From assembly GCA_011037195.1 (NCBI GenBank), contig JAAEAF010002498.1, positions 51,367-115,366 on the forward strand: DNA of 64,000 nucleotides. The letters run 5' to 3'. The stretch comes from Triatoma infestans. Lineage: Eukaryota > Arthropoda > Insecta > Hemiptera > Reduviidae. The position numbers were made by a program, and so were the translations under genes. Shown piece after piece: positions 12,620 through 23,765 of this stretch. A model generated the notes under the pieces. That model made no database searches, had not been told where the DNA came from, and was given only the letters and a program-made list of their open reading frames with translations. Every line of letters begins with the position of its first letter. The first letter of the stretch is position 1.

Positions 12620-13705
12620 GTATTGTGTATTGTGTTCGGTAGAGGGAACTACATACTAACACACAAAAAGACAACAAACCTCTATGTCATTGACCATGAA
12701 ACTTACCACAAGACATTTCTTTCGTAATTCTATGGAATAAAAATATAAATAAATACATAAATAAATGTTTTTAAAAACTGTAATATCCAAGGTTATAGAT
12801 ATCTGTTGTTTTTTTTTTTTTTAAAGAATTTTCGACAATATTGACTTTTTTAATTATTCGTTTTTTCTCACATTAAAATCAATAACTTGTTTTATCTTCA
12901 GAATGCCAATTAAAAAATATTAATTATTCAAAAATATAAAATCAATTGGTATTAAATTAATTCTTAAACAGAGAAAAAAATGTTAATAAATAAAAAATTA
13001 ATTTCACCAATCCAACAAGTGCAACCCGCTATTTAATCGCGATAAAATCTGCAACAATCGCAATAAACCTGATCTATTTATATTATTAAGTCATGAAGGA
13101 AAAGTTAATAGGCTAATATTTTTATCGCCTAGTTAAAGCCATGTTCTAGTGTCCTTCCTTTTATTGATTATATGTGGAAGATCGTCAAAAACGCTTTGAT
13201 TGGAATAGAGAACAGCTGATTTCTTAGGATAACTTTATACAATTGATACTATATGCGTCTCTTTAGTTGTTCAATTTGCAATATGGTTTTACATATATTA
13301 TTTTATTTCTAAACACTCTGGTGACGCAACAGGCTTTGGACAAAGACGAAACTGTTAATGCTAGTTTTCAAAGATTTCATCTTAGCCTTTCGTAATGAAA
13401 ATGGAATATATTTCTTATTTGTATGATTCTTAGACTTTATTAAATCCTATTTAAAATAGTATTTCACACAAATTGCACATTATTTTCTACTTTACCTTTT
13501 CACAGAAATCTACTTTATTACCAAAGTAATTAATTTATCCGTGAACTGTGAAGAATTGAAATAAATCATGCAAACGTTTCTACTGAATTTAAATACTACA
13601 CATATAACTTAAACAACTCCTCTTTCTCTTGCTTGTGCTGGTAAAGTTACAGTTTCTATAAATTCATAATGATTGATTATTGTAAAAAATTAATAATAAT
13701 ATAAG
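12620..13705. other. intergenic, no feature recognised
   Basis: AT-rich sequence with homopolymer runs and no gene-like open frame, no tRNA and none of the repeat families found elsewhere in the window. Confidence 0.5.
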
Positions 13706-13707
13706 TG

Positions 13708-13915
13708 AAGGGATTAACTCGGTGGCAGCGCCCTGAACTTGGAATGCAGAGGTCCTGGGTTCGAATCCAGCAGTGCTGCCCTTAGATTCTCTCGCTCTAG
13801 GATCCCTTACAGCTCACTGTCCGGTAGCCAACAAGATAAGACATCTTTCTCGGAGGTCGGCAGTGCACTGAGATCATAGATGTTGCCGCGCCTTAATTTA
13901 AAATAAATAAGAAAC
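13708..13915 (+). mobile_element. tRNA-derived SINE
   Basis: The head has tRNA-like polymerase III boxes: an A-box-like TAACTCGGTGGCAGCG and a perfect B box GGTTCGAATCC about 35 bases later. The body contains CTTACAGCTCACTGTCCGG, a block shared with the SINE at 16.8 kb although the two tRNA-like heads differ. It ends in an A/T-rich tail. The acceptor stem does not pair, so this is not a functional tRNA gene. Confidence 0.7.
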
Positions 13916-13933
13916 CATTATTCACTAATTTTT

Positions 13934-14737
13934 ACTTTCTCTTACGTGTTCCTAGTAAGAGGGAGTATTGTAATCGTGTCAAATTTTCTGTATCGTGTGT
14001 AGTCGACGGTATTCCTCAACCGGAAGTACCACTTTATTAGTTGTTTTTTTTACGTTTTTGCGATTTTTTCAAAAATGGCTCCGACGATTTTCTTTAAACT
14101 TGGTATATCAACTGCACATACAATGTGCTACTACTTTTATTTGAAACATTTGTCTGGGAAAATTCATTTAAGGACAGTTATGGGAGAGGTGTGGGGTTAG
14201 GTTTTTATCTAAAGTGCTATTTCAGTTTATTAGAGAATTCTGGCACCTATAATGTTAATTAGAACTGAATATGTTGTTGCCATTTTGAGTTTGAAAAAAT
14301 CGGATAATGGGAAGTGCGTTTACTTTACCACTTTACTAACTGATTTTTTCCACTTTTTCGCAATTTTCTCAAAAATGGCTGGGACAATTTTCTTGAAAAA
14401 TCTTATATATATAAAACTAAACATACAAAGATCTACAACATTTATTTAAAACAATTCTCTGGGAAAATTCATTTAAGGGCACTTTTAGGGGACGGCTTAA
14501 AGTGTTATAACAGTTGATTATACAATTCTATCATCCAAAGAATTAATTAGAAATAAATAGATACCCAAAATTCCGAGTTTCAATGAAATTAGTAAACCGG
14601 AAGTGCGCTTTTACTGAACAGTTTTTCTCAGTTTTCGACGAATTTCATTAAATTTGGTACACCAACTATAAAATTTGTCTATTATAATTTTGAGAACTGG
14701 AGTAAGAGAAAGTTGTGTGACTGTTTCACACCAGATT
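13934..14737 (-). mobile_element. HINE-like element
   Basis: Minus-oriented. Left hairpin ACTTTCTCTTAC with partner GTAAGAGGGAGT; right terminus GAGTAAGAGAAAGTTGTGTG, then TTTCACACCAGAT. Two related internal modules are visible, each with a CGGAAGTGCG-type block. No microsatellite. Confidence 0.7.
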
Positions 14738-14739
14738 TC

Positions 14740-16100
14740 TTTTTCTTTTTTTTATATTCAGGTGATCTCCAACCCGTCATTAAGGTAAAATCTCAATTAG
14801 ACATTATATTTACATTTATATCTTGAAGATGAAGACAAAGACAGGTGGTAATAAAACTTCTAATTTGCCATCTTTCTCATTACCACAAATAATAACCTTG
14901 GTTTAGTGTTAGTAAAGCTGTTCCAGACTCTATTCCATCCCACCAAACAATTACACTAACTAACCAAACTAATTAGCCTTACACATCGAGGATACCACAG
15001 CCATCAAACTTATCCTATGAGTTTCCGCGGCCATATTCATGAAAAACTGTTGAGTTTCCGGGTTGATTGCTCCGTTAGCTTTCAAGGTTAAAAACTCTTA
15101 AGAGGTTTATTGCAATACGGGAGAAACGTGGTTTCTAGCAAACCACTCACACGGTCTCAACCCGGATACTCAAGTTTTTTGTCACTAAAACTCATAAATT
15201 TCCTCTCTATATTAGCATAAGGACAAAACTAACAACTCTTAAACTAGCCGCTTTGGAAAAACCCGTCATTACATTACGACTTGGACATGTTATATTTCTT
15301 ACGTTTATACTGTATGTCAAGTTTTTGTTTTATGATACTATTTTATCTCTTTGTTTGCTTTTTGGACTTCTATAAAAGTGTCAAAAAAAAAAGCTAAGAA
15401 GATAACTAAACTAATCTGCATCACTTTTGAAGCTCAGTGGCCTCGTGACCTTCTGCATTGTACACCAGCATTATGGAGTAATACATTGGTATATTCTTTA
15501 CATGCCTTTTACATCATACATTTAGTTTTTCATTTTTACTTATTGTATAATATACAGTTACAAAAAATATTTAATGATGTGAAAACAATATTAAAGTATA
15601 TAAACTCTGAAATAATTATTACTCTCTCTTTACTGTATTAAAGATCGCATAATACCCATTAAAGATAGTTAGACAGTAAAACCCATTTGGCTGCAGAATC
15701 AATATTTAGATGCCACGACTCTTTTATTTTCTTCTAGAGTTTAAGATTTCTCTCAATTCTTCTTTGCCTGTCTTCATAGAAATCATCATAACGGAAACAT
15801 GCATCAATTCTAGTGAGTTGATACTAATACATTTTACCACTAAATAAATATTAATAAAAAAATACATTTTTCAAATCTTAGTAATACCTTAGTATGACTA
15901 CATTGAATGGGGAATGCACTAGTGTTAATTAATGACATGATTAGCTGGTTTTAGTATTGGTGCTAATTGGTAGAATTGATTCCTCTTGAAATCCCAATAT
16001 TGTTTTTAATAGTAAAACTATTTATATATTTCTGAGTTGCTATATAAATATTTAACAGGAAAAATCAAGGCATTTTTTAAAATTTCCTGAATGGAAAATA
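14740..16100. other. intergenic with one decayed hammerhead-family repeat
   Basis: Mostly AT-rich and unassigned. Positions 15040-15175 match the repeat at 44.1 kb (shared GGTTTCTAGCAAACCACT and TCTCAACCCGG), with the core decayed to CTTAAGA...GAGAAACGTGG. Confidence 0.5.
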
Positions 16101-16539
16101 AATTAATGTGAAACGCTCACACGTCTTTTTCTTTCTACAATTTTCACAAATCAGCTGTGGTTTCTTAAAATTCGAAATATATAGTAAATGTTTATTTTCC
16201 TTATTTGCGCCCACTAAGTGATAGATTCTTATTGAAATAGTATTACAGGGAGGGGCATAATGTCAAGCTCTCCTCTCCCACAAACCCTCAAAAATATATT
16301 TGGCTGGAAAAAAAAAATTCCAATAAATTCGATAGGTTTCTGTTTTATGTATTTCCGTAAAATACACAAAGTTCGCAGAAAATCTTTCAAGCTATTATTC
16401 AAGAAAATCGCGAAACATTGAAGAAAAAAATTTTGTTTTTATCTTTTAATTTAAGGCGCGTCAACATTTAAGATTATTGGCGCTCGGAGCTTTCTCAGTG
16501 CACTGCCAGCCTCCGGACAGTGTTATCTCGTTAACAAGC

Positions 16540-16760
16540 AACACTGTCAGAGATATTTTTCGTGGTAGCCTGCATCATTTTGTGGTCATCAACCGATTTC
16601 GGGCGTTCACCCATCTTCAGGATGCGTTTTTCAGGCATAGACTTGCTCTGTGCATGTCTATGTTGTCACACTGCCTGAGAAACGCATCCTGAAGATGGGC
16701 GAACGCCCGAAACCGGTCGATGACTACAAAATGAAGCAGGCTACCACGGAAAATGCCTCT
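16540..16760. ncRNA. long palindrome with a hammerhead-ribozyme-like core on each arm
   Basis: The arms at about 16555-16632 and 16677-16755 are near-perfect reverse complements. The plus arm reads stem I CATC (16685-16688), core CTGAAGA (16689-16695), hairpin GGGC-GAAC-GCCC (16697-16708), GAAA (16709-16712) and GGTC, then GATG (16719-16722) closing stem I. ACCGGT (16712-16717) is self-complementary, the stem III form used by dimeric hammerheads. The minus arm (16624-16587) has the same layout with a G-U wobble in the hairpin. One extra T separates CTGAAGA from the hairpin, so activity is uncertain. A hammerhead-derived repeat is the best reading. Confidence 0.5.
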
Positions 16761-16784
16761 GATCTTTCCAGCTCTGCGGAGCCA

Positions 16785-16925
16785 ACCACCACAACAACAA
16801 TACTGCCCATTACCGGACAGTGAGCTGTAGAGGCTCCTAGAAAGAAAAAAACCAAAGGCAGCCAGCCGGACTCAAAGCCCGGACCGCCTCGAGGGAGACC
16901 ATTACGCTAACCATTTAGCCATTCC
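16785..16925 (-). mobile_element. tRNA-derived SINE, minus strand
   Basis: On the minus strand the head reads TGGCTAAATGGTTAGCG (A-box-like) and, about 30 bases later, GGGCTTTGAGTCCGGC (B-box-like). The body then gives TACAGCTCACTGTCCGGTAA, the same core as in the 13.7-kb SINE. It abuts the hammerhead-like palindrome directly. Confidence 0.6.
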
Positions 16926-17456
16926 CTTCTCTGAAAAATTTTTTGTCAACTGTTTTTCTTCTTATTTGTTATTTATTAAATTCATATCTTCACATATAAA
17001 TCTTTACTGAATTACACTATAAGTAGATATGTAGGATGTACTGAATTAAAACTTTAATGGAAAGCCGGACACACTCAACTAGAACTTCCGGAAAAATAAA
17101 TTTTCCCAGAAAAATGGTTTAAATCAAAGTGATATAGGTATTTATGTGAAGAAAATCGTTGGAGCCTTTTTCGAGAGAATTAAGAAAAACTGGAAAAAAA
17201 AAAATAGCCAGTAAAGTTGTAGTTCCGATTAATGAATATTTCCCGAAACCTTCGTGTCAGATACGTATAGTACCTAAACGGAATTCCAAGTTTAAACTTC
17301 CTGCGACTTTTTATTTTTGAAATATTTCGGTTAATAAATGCGTGCAGACCATTCGCTAGAAACTTTTTTTCATATCATGTAATTCCGGGGAACAGTCAAT
17401 TTCGGAAAAATCTGCCACGATCGCATTACTTCCCCTCGCTAGAAATAAGAGAAAGT

Positions 17457-19170
17457 GAAAAAAGCACGAAAAACTAGAATAAAAAAAAATAATTTTCCTT
17501 TTATGGAAAATTCATTTTCACACCGAATGCTAATCAACATAAATTTATTTGATTCTTGCTTCTTGGCGATACTTCTTTCTTTTCTTTTTTTTAGAAGTTC
17601 GCTACTAAAAACATTTTTTCTTACTCAGCTGACTGCAGAATATGTATTTTCTCGATGAAAAATTTGTATATTCTGATTTAAGTAACAGGGAGGTCACAAT
17701 CATTTATTGTGTTAAACACTACTTTGTAGCTTGAACTTCAGCTGAAGAGCAATTTTTATTTAAAGACTTTATATACCTTACAAGTTTTATTTAGAGAATT
17801 TAAAAGAATTCAATGATGCTTTTTATAATATAAAAATATATAATACACACTTCTGGAAACAGAACAATAATTTTACTTAATTTACATTCAAACCATAAAA
17901 TAAAGTTGGTTAGTCAAAAAAAACAAAAAACATTCAATTCACTGAGCAATTCCACCAACAGAGGCAACAGCATAATAGAATACACTGTCGCCAACCTTGG
18001 AGACAGATATAATTATGTAATAATTAATATTAATATTCACAATAATACGCACAAATGCGTGATTGTGTCAAAGTGAATATTAAAAAATTTTTCTTTTTAA
18101 ACATTTCCTGTACCGTTACCTGTAAAAGGTAGATCCCTTATCAAGATCATCATGATTTAAATATCCAATTATATAGGCATAATTCAAGAATAAAAATTAA
18201 AAATGAAAATTATATTATCGAATGAATCGATATTACTCATCTAGATTATTCATTAATAATATTAATGCTGGGTATTATGGCTACTGATTTTTAAGTTCTT
18301 AACGTTTATCTGAGCCAGACTATATTGTATGGAAGCCTGAATCCAGAAAATGTGAAATTACTTTCGAATAAAAATATAAGGGAAGGGGAAATATTGAGTA
18401 CCCCTTCCCAACGGAATTTTCATTTACATGATTGTACCTGTAATTCTTAGTCATGTATATAGAGTACTAAAATTTAGTTGGTAAATATCAATAACTTTAT
18501 CATGAGTATGTGTTTATTGGTAATTCATTGGTAAGTATGTACGTATCTATAGGGTGTATTTTATTGATATGTATACATTTATTGGTGTGAATGTATTTAT
18601 TGTTATGCATATATTTATTAGTGTGGATGTAATTACTAGAATGAATTTGAGTTTTTAATCTAGGTTAAGAAATATAAGCTTGGGGTGAGTGAGGTGTTGG
18701 TGTGGTGTACTACCACAGGAGTAGTAACTGTTGGCTAAGAAGGCCTTCTTCCTACACTTTTGTTCGGAGCACCTAATCTGTGGGTGGATCTGTGCGGGAT
18801 TGGCGCCCCGCTTATAGTATGTGAGCTGATGTGAAGGTGCTGTGTGTACAGCTTCATTCTGGATGTAGATACACATGGAGTGTTGATTTATTAAATATCG
18901 TTATTGTAGTTCACGGAAAATATCTCTGATTATTAATACCATTCAGAATAATTTATTTTGGAGGTGATACACGTATAATACAATAAGTCAATGAACAGCG
19001 TGTTTTTATGAACTTCTAATGATCTTCCTATGGTCTTCAGAGCTAATGCCAAAAAAAAAAAAAAAAAAAAATGGAAGCCTAGTGTTCCTCAGTCTTCTTC
19101 AGCCTGCAGTATAAAAGCCTAGTCTTGTTCAGTGAACTTTTATGTCAGTTCTGCAGTTCAAAGGCATGGA
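17457..19170. other. intergenic, no supportable gene
   Basis: AT-rich. A short minus-strand open frame ends at 17950 after a possible acceptor (ending VGGIAQ), but no upstream exon could be joined to it. A 20-base poly-A lies near 19051-19070. Confidence 0.45.
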
Positions 19171-19174
19171 TTCC

Positions 19175-19650
19175 TTAGAACCCCCGATAATCAATTTTTC
19201 TAAAACAAATATTTCTAAAAAAGAAAAGTGATAGGTTTCATGTGTACACTTGGTATTCCAAGTTTCAAGGAAATCGTTGCAGTCGTTTTCGAGAAAATTC
19301 CAAAAACCTATTCTGTAACTTCGCACTTCTGGTTAACCGATTTTCTTCAAATTCGAGCAGTAGAATTCAAGCAGCGCTTCTAACATATATTAATATAAAT
19401 TTTAGTTGGTAAAACCATATATTGTACTGACGCTGTACTTCAATGAAAAGCTTTAAGCCAAACCACCCCCCAAAAAAAATCAATTTTAGCAGGAAAATGT
19501 TTCCAAAAAAAAAGTAATAGGCATTTATTCATATATATGGTATACGATGTTTGAAAGAAAATCATTGGATCCGTTTTCGAGAAATTGTGAACAACCAAAA
19601 AAATAAAAATAAAAAGAAATTAGTGAACTCGACTTTCGGTCTGAGTAAGA
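19175..19650 (+). mobile_element. HINE-like element, partial
   Basis: Internal blocks of the family (ACCCCCGATAATCAATTTTT, GTTTTCGAGAAAATTCC, CGCACTTCTGGTTAACCG, GGTAAAACCATATATTGTAC) without either terminus. Confidence 0.55.
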
Positions 19651-19789
19651 TTCACAACTTACCAACCAAGGCGAGATTCACCCAAGCGTAGCTACACTGA
19701 ATGTTCATAAGTTTATTATTGCTGCAGATTGGCCCTTAGGAAGCCCAGACCTCATCTCCAGGACAACGTAATATATTGAGAGCCATCTT

Positions 19790-20165
19790 AGACGACATTC
19801 AATTTTTAGAATTTTCTCGGAAACGGCTATAAAGATTTCCATTAAACTGCACAGATAACACTCCTATCACTTTTATGCGTAACATATTTCCGTTAAACTT
19901 TATTTTAGTACTTCCTTGGCATTAAATTTCAAATGATATGTGGCGATTGATTTAATATATTGGCGCTCCCTAGTGAACTATAGTGTTAACACCCTTCTTT
20001 TACTTGCTTGGTTAGGTACTTGCCGCCCCCGCCAACTCAGCGTTTATATTTGGAGAAATGAATCTAATTTGAAGTACAAAGAAAATTTTTCACTTTAGAC
20101 AGGAGTAGGAGTATTACCACCATCAGCAGTAAGAGAAAGTCGGGAAGTGATTCACACCAGACTTT
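19790..20165 (-). mobile_element. HINE-like element, partial
   Basis: Minus-oriented: AATTTTCTCGGAAACGGCTA, then CCTATCACTTTTATGCG, with a kept terminus GCAGTAAGAGAAAGTCGGG and TTCACACCAGAC at 20126-20162. The hairpin end is missing. Confidence 0.55.
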
Positions 20166-20701
20166 TATGATTACGTTACTATCTAATACACATGCGACAC
20201 TCCTGTGGGTTTGTTTGTTTTTTTTGTTAAACATCTTTAATTAAATAAACATACATAATTTTAAATAATAAAAAGATTAGACATTCCAGGAAATTAGCAA
20301 ATCTACAATAATGTGTATTTTTAATGTTTAATAATTAATTTTAGTTTTTAATTAATCTGATAAGAAAAATAATAATTAAAATTCAAGGAAAATTATCTTG
20401 TTACATGTTTTCTTTTTATAGTTAAATTAAATAGAATGAATTTTTATTTTTAATTATCTTTCGATGAATAATAATCAAAATATCTTCTTCATAAGAGAAA
20501 ATATTTTCTGCTCTTGGCACGAATAAAAGTGCTCTTGATGAATATTTACTTGTTATCATATCTAAATAATCTTGGCGCAGAACTAAAAACGGTTAGTTTC
20601 AAGAAAGAATATTAAAAATATAAACTCTAGGCCTGGCTGTAGAGGCTGGATGAATATTCTTCAGCAAATAAAACATTCTTAAATTCCATAGGCCAATTTT
20701 T

Positions 20702-21117
20702 ACTTTCTCCTATTCCTGGTAAGAGAAATTATTGCAATCATGTCAAGTTCACCGGAAATTCAGGTTTTAAGGTCCCCAGTGTCTGAAAAAGAGGTTTTAA
20801 AAAAGTGTGTTTGTGTATGTGAACTGCTCAAAAATGTAGTTTGAACTGCTCACAGAAAGTTCAAACTTAACAATCCGTATGGGTTTCACAATGGGCTCCG
20901 ACCGGGAGCGGGTTTTTACTGAACAGTATTTTTCAGTTTTCATTACTTCAAATACTAACTATACATACAGAGACCCATCAGTTTTGTTTGAACCTTTTGC
21001 GTAACATTGAAGATGTTTAAACAATCTAGTAAAAATTTGAAGTTTATAAAAAAATCGTAATTTATAAGAATTGGAGTAAGCGAAAGTCGTGTGAAGGTTT
21101 CACACCAGATTTTCACA
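20702..21117 (-). mobile_element. HINE-like element, short complete copy
   Basis: Both ends are present: ACTTTCTCCTATTCCTGGTAA at the left and GAGTAAGCGAAAGTCGTGTG, then TTTCACACCAGA at the right. The interior is shortened by a deletion. Confidence 0.65.
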
Positions 21118-21644
21118 TGAACAATCACAAATAATAATATTCATTCAATCAATCTTTGAAAGAAATCTAAACACTTACACGTTTGTCTCTTATAGCAATT
21201 ATTACTTTAATAACTTAATAAAATAATATATTATTTAAATAAAATAGGAGTTTCTTCTTCTGAAATGCATGTTTGGAGTGATAGAAACGTTAGAACTTCT
21301 GGTCATGACGTATGCAATGTATAACGAAACGAGGGAGATATTATTTGAGAATTTATCAATTATATTAACATCTTCAATTAATTACAGACATATACTGTAA
21401 AATGTCAAACAGGTTCCTGAATTAGATCTTTTGATAGATTATTTTTATTACGCGTATATTTAATATTCTAATTGGCCATGCATCGAGTGCTAACAACAAT
21501 TTGAAAAAAAAATTATACTGATGTTTAAACTGACAATGGTAAACTATTCATATATTTCGAGATCTGCACTCTGAATCAATAATTAAACAGTATCAACTTA
21601 ACTTAGCTCACCCATACTTAAAAAAAAACTCTAAAATCATTGAT

Positions 21645-22035
21645 TTCCGGAAAAATGTACCACGTTAAAAGGGTTAGGTATTTATATATCTATGCAGTAA
21701 GCGGTGTTAAAAAAAAATTCATTAAACTCAAAACCCTATTCCCCCTATCGCCCATGTTTGATTAACCAATTTACCTCACTCTTGCAATTCTATTAATATT
21801 ATTCAATTAATAATATTTTTTTAATATTATAAAAGGTGGTAGAACTGTATATTGCACTCAAGTGACACGTTTAGAGGCTTAAACTTACAACATACCGGCA
21901 ACCACCAAAAGTCAATTTTCCTGGAAAAATACATCAAATAAAAATAATAGGGCCTTAACAATGAAACCCACTTTATTCAATTGATTTGTGAGAAATTTTC
22001 TTCACACATTTTTACTCACACACACACACACAAAC
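21645..22035 (+). mobile_element. HINE-like element, partial, with short (CA)n
   Basis: Family blocks CAATTTTCCTGGAAAAAT and GGTGGTAGAACTGTATATTG, followed by a short CA run at about 22017-22032. Both termini are lost. Confidence 0.45.
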
Positions 22036-23639
22036 ATAAATTCTAAAAGAAATTATACTTAGTGCATATGTGAACTTGGATTTCTGGAATAAAAATTAAT
22101 TTTTTTTTTGTATACCACACCATTCGGGCGTTCCCTGAGCTTGCGCTCACACCCGCCCAATGAAGCCATCGACCTCAGAAAGAGAAGGAAGAAAAGAGCG
22201 AAAGAAGAATTCCTTCCCTCCCACCCTCTTGTAACCACCTGAAGTAAGCAGCGCTGAAACCCAACAATATCCCACAGTTACAAAAAGAAACAACAACTAC
22301 ACACACAACCACAAAAATAAAATAAATAAAAACCTTAAGCAGCCTTACGCACACAACCAAGCAATAAATATATTTACTCAAAGCCTCGCACATACCCAAC
22401 CCATAACGTATATTCTAACTAGGACCAGCAATTCCCCAAACAATACAAGTGGAAAACTCAGAACTAAAATAAAAATAAAATAAAATAAATAAATAAAATT
22501 TCATTTTTTTTCTCCCCACCGTTCCGTCAATAAAAGTTAATTTCAAAAATTGTACCTGATGACAACTAAAAGATTGTACTTCCTCTTACAACTAGTAATC
22601 CTTATTACCCAATCCTATATTGACCTCAGCCGACACACAACTTGTAATCAAAGACGATGAAAACACAAAAATAGTTTTGCAGGTTAGATTATTAACAAAA
22701 AGGGAATTATGAATCATGTATTTGAAAGACCATCTCAAACTATCCTTAAATTGTGAAGCGCGTATTAAGCTTTAGGGGCACTTTCTGTTTAAGTCCTTAC
22801 ATTCCATCATATACGAGACAGTACTAACTTGTAAAACGAACTTCGAAATAGAGAATTTTTTGTATTTTTCGGGGCAAAAATGCTGGAAGTGCTGGGTCAG
22901 AGCTGATATCCCGTATGAACGCCATTCCTCAGATCAATGCATGCAACAGCCTTTCTCTTGTGAAGACTACTTTTATACGATAAAATGTCTGCAAAAATTT
23001 TCATACTTCGAAAAATCTTTAGACTTTAAATTACAGAAAAACAACACTTACCAGTGTAAATGTACAACTATATTGGTTTGAAGAAATCTCACTACGGGTT
23101 CAGTGATTATGGAGATATTGATCGTTGAAAAAAGAGTGAACTCTGCTGAGACAACATAACAATATTAAACAAAACTTTATAGCAGTTACTAAACTATGTA
23201 AATTGTTAGATCTGCCAACGATGCTAACAACATTACAGCTACTAAAGATTGTAATGCATTTTTCCGAACAGATAGTTCAAGAAGGAATTAACATGGAAAG
23301 CGATTGTGTAAAAGTACTAATTGTGTAAGAATAAAAATGTTTTTGGGTAATTTTCCTCGGTACTTGATTCTATAAAATAAAAACAAAACAAAAATTCAAT
23401 TAAATTATTTATTTACAAATAAATAAACATGTAGATAATGATATTTACACGTTCATTCTAACATGAACAACAATGACACACCTGTCTCTTAGTTGTATGC
23501 CCCCCTCCCCAAGCATTATAACATCAGAAGAATAAATACTCCAAGCAACCTATCCTAAATGTTGTTTTGATGAATGATATACATCTCTAGATTTCTACAC
23601 GCCTCTATAAATATACATGATACTTAACAATATTTCTTT
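22036..23639. other. intergenic with one Cys-rich open frame
   Basis: Apart from the Cys-rich frame listed separately, nothing is recognised. The minus frame at 22175-22399 is hydrophobic low-complexity sequence without gene context. Confidence 0.45.
22860..23081 (+). CDS. Cys-rich open frame, hypothetical exon
   Basis: A 73-residue frame with seven cysteines: CWKC near the start, then single cysteines in DQC, FSC and IKC, and a final QCKC. Cys-x2-Cys followed by spaced cysteines is loosely like Ly6/uPAR-type or other disulfide-rich secreted domains. There is no signal peptide, no convincing acceptor or donor, and no closing Cys-Asn. It may be an isolated exon, a relic or chance. The next gene downstream is B, on the same strand about 0.7 kb away, but nothing links them. 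Confidence 0.2.
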   Translation: MYFSGQKCWKCWVRADIPYERHSSDQCMQQPFSCEDYFYTIKCLQKFSYFEKSLDFKLQKNNTYQCKCTTILV

Positions 23640-23688
23640 TTCAATGCCATAATAAAAAGGTAAAATCCTTTTTATATTATATATAAAG
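23640..23688 (+). promoter_or_regulatory. promoter of gene B: TTCAATGCCAT element and TATA box
   Basis: TTCAATGCCAT (23640-23650) is followed by TATAAAG (23682-23688). The first motif matches the GTTCAATGYCATT element before the TATA boxes of genes C, D, E and F. The spacing is about 31 bases here, against about 10 in the others. Confidence 0.5.
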
Positions 23689-23765
23689 TGAAGGTAAGTG
23701 GTAAAATTAACATTAACCGTTGTGTCTACAGAACAACTAACAACTGTACATCATACAGCTATAAC

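Larger units (their letters stand above)
16101..17456 (+). mobile_element. HINE-like element interrupted by nested insertions
   Basis: Starts with TAATGTGAAACGCTCACACG and ends with CCACGATCGCATTACTT and a degenerate hairpin AAATAAGAGAAAGT. Between about 16456 and 16930 it is split by a palindromic hammerhead-like repeat and a SINE. Family blocks resume at about 17090 (ACTTCCGGAAAAATAAATTT). The nesting shows the HINE-like copy is the older insertion. Confidence 0.65.

Noticed and set aside
13708..13790. tRNA gene
   Set aside because: A and B boxes are present but the acceptor stem does not pair, and a SINE body follows.
15351..15641. 96-codon plus-strand open frame
   Set aside because: AT-rich random-looking frame without domain, leader or splice context.
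17939..18000. Minus-strand terminal exon ending VGGIAQ and a stop after a possible CCAAG acceptor
   Set aside because: The frame does not fit the phase-1 junction of the family and no upstream exon was found within several kb.
22175..22399. Hydrophobic 74-codon minus-strand frame resembling a membrane protein
   Set aside because: Low-complexity Val/Phe/Cys codons from an AC-rich plus strand; no gene context.
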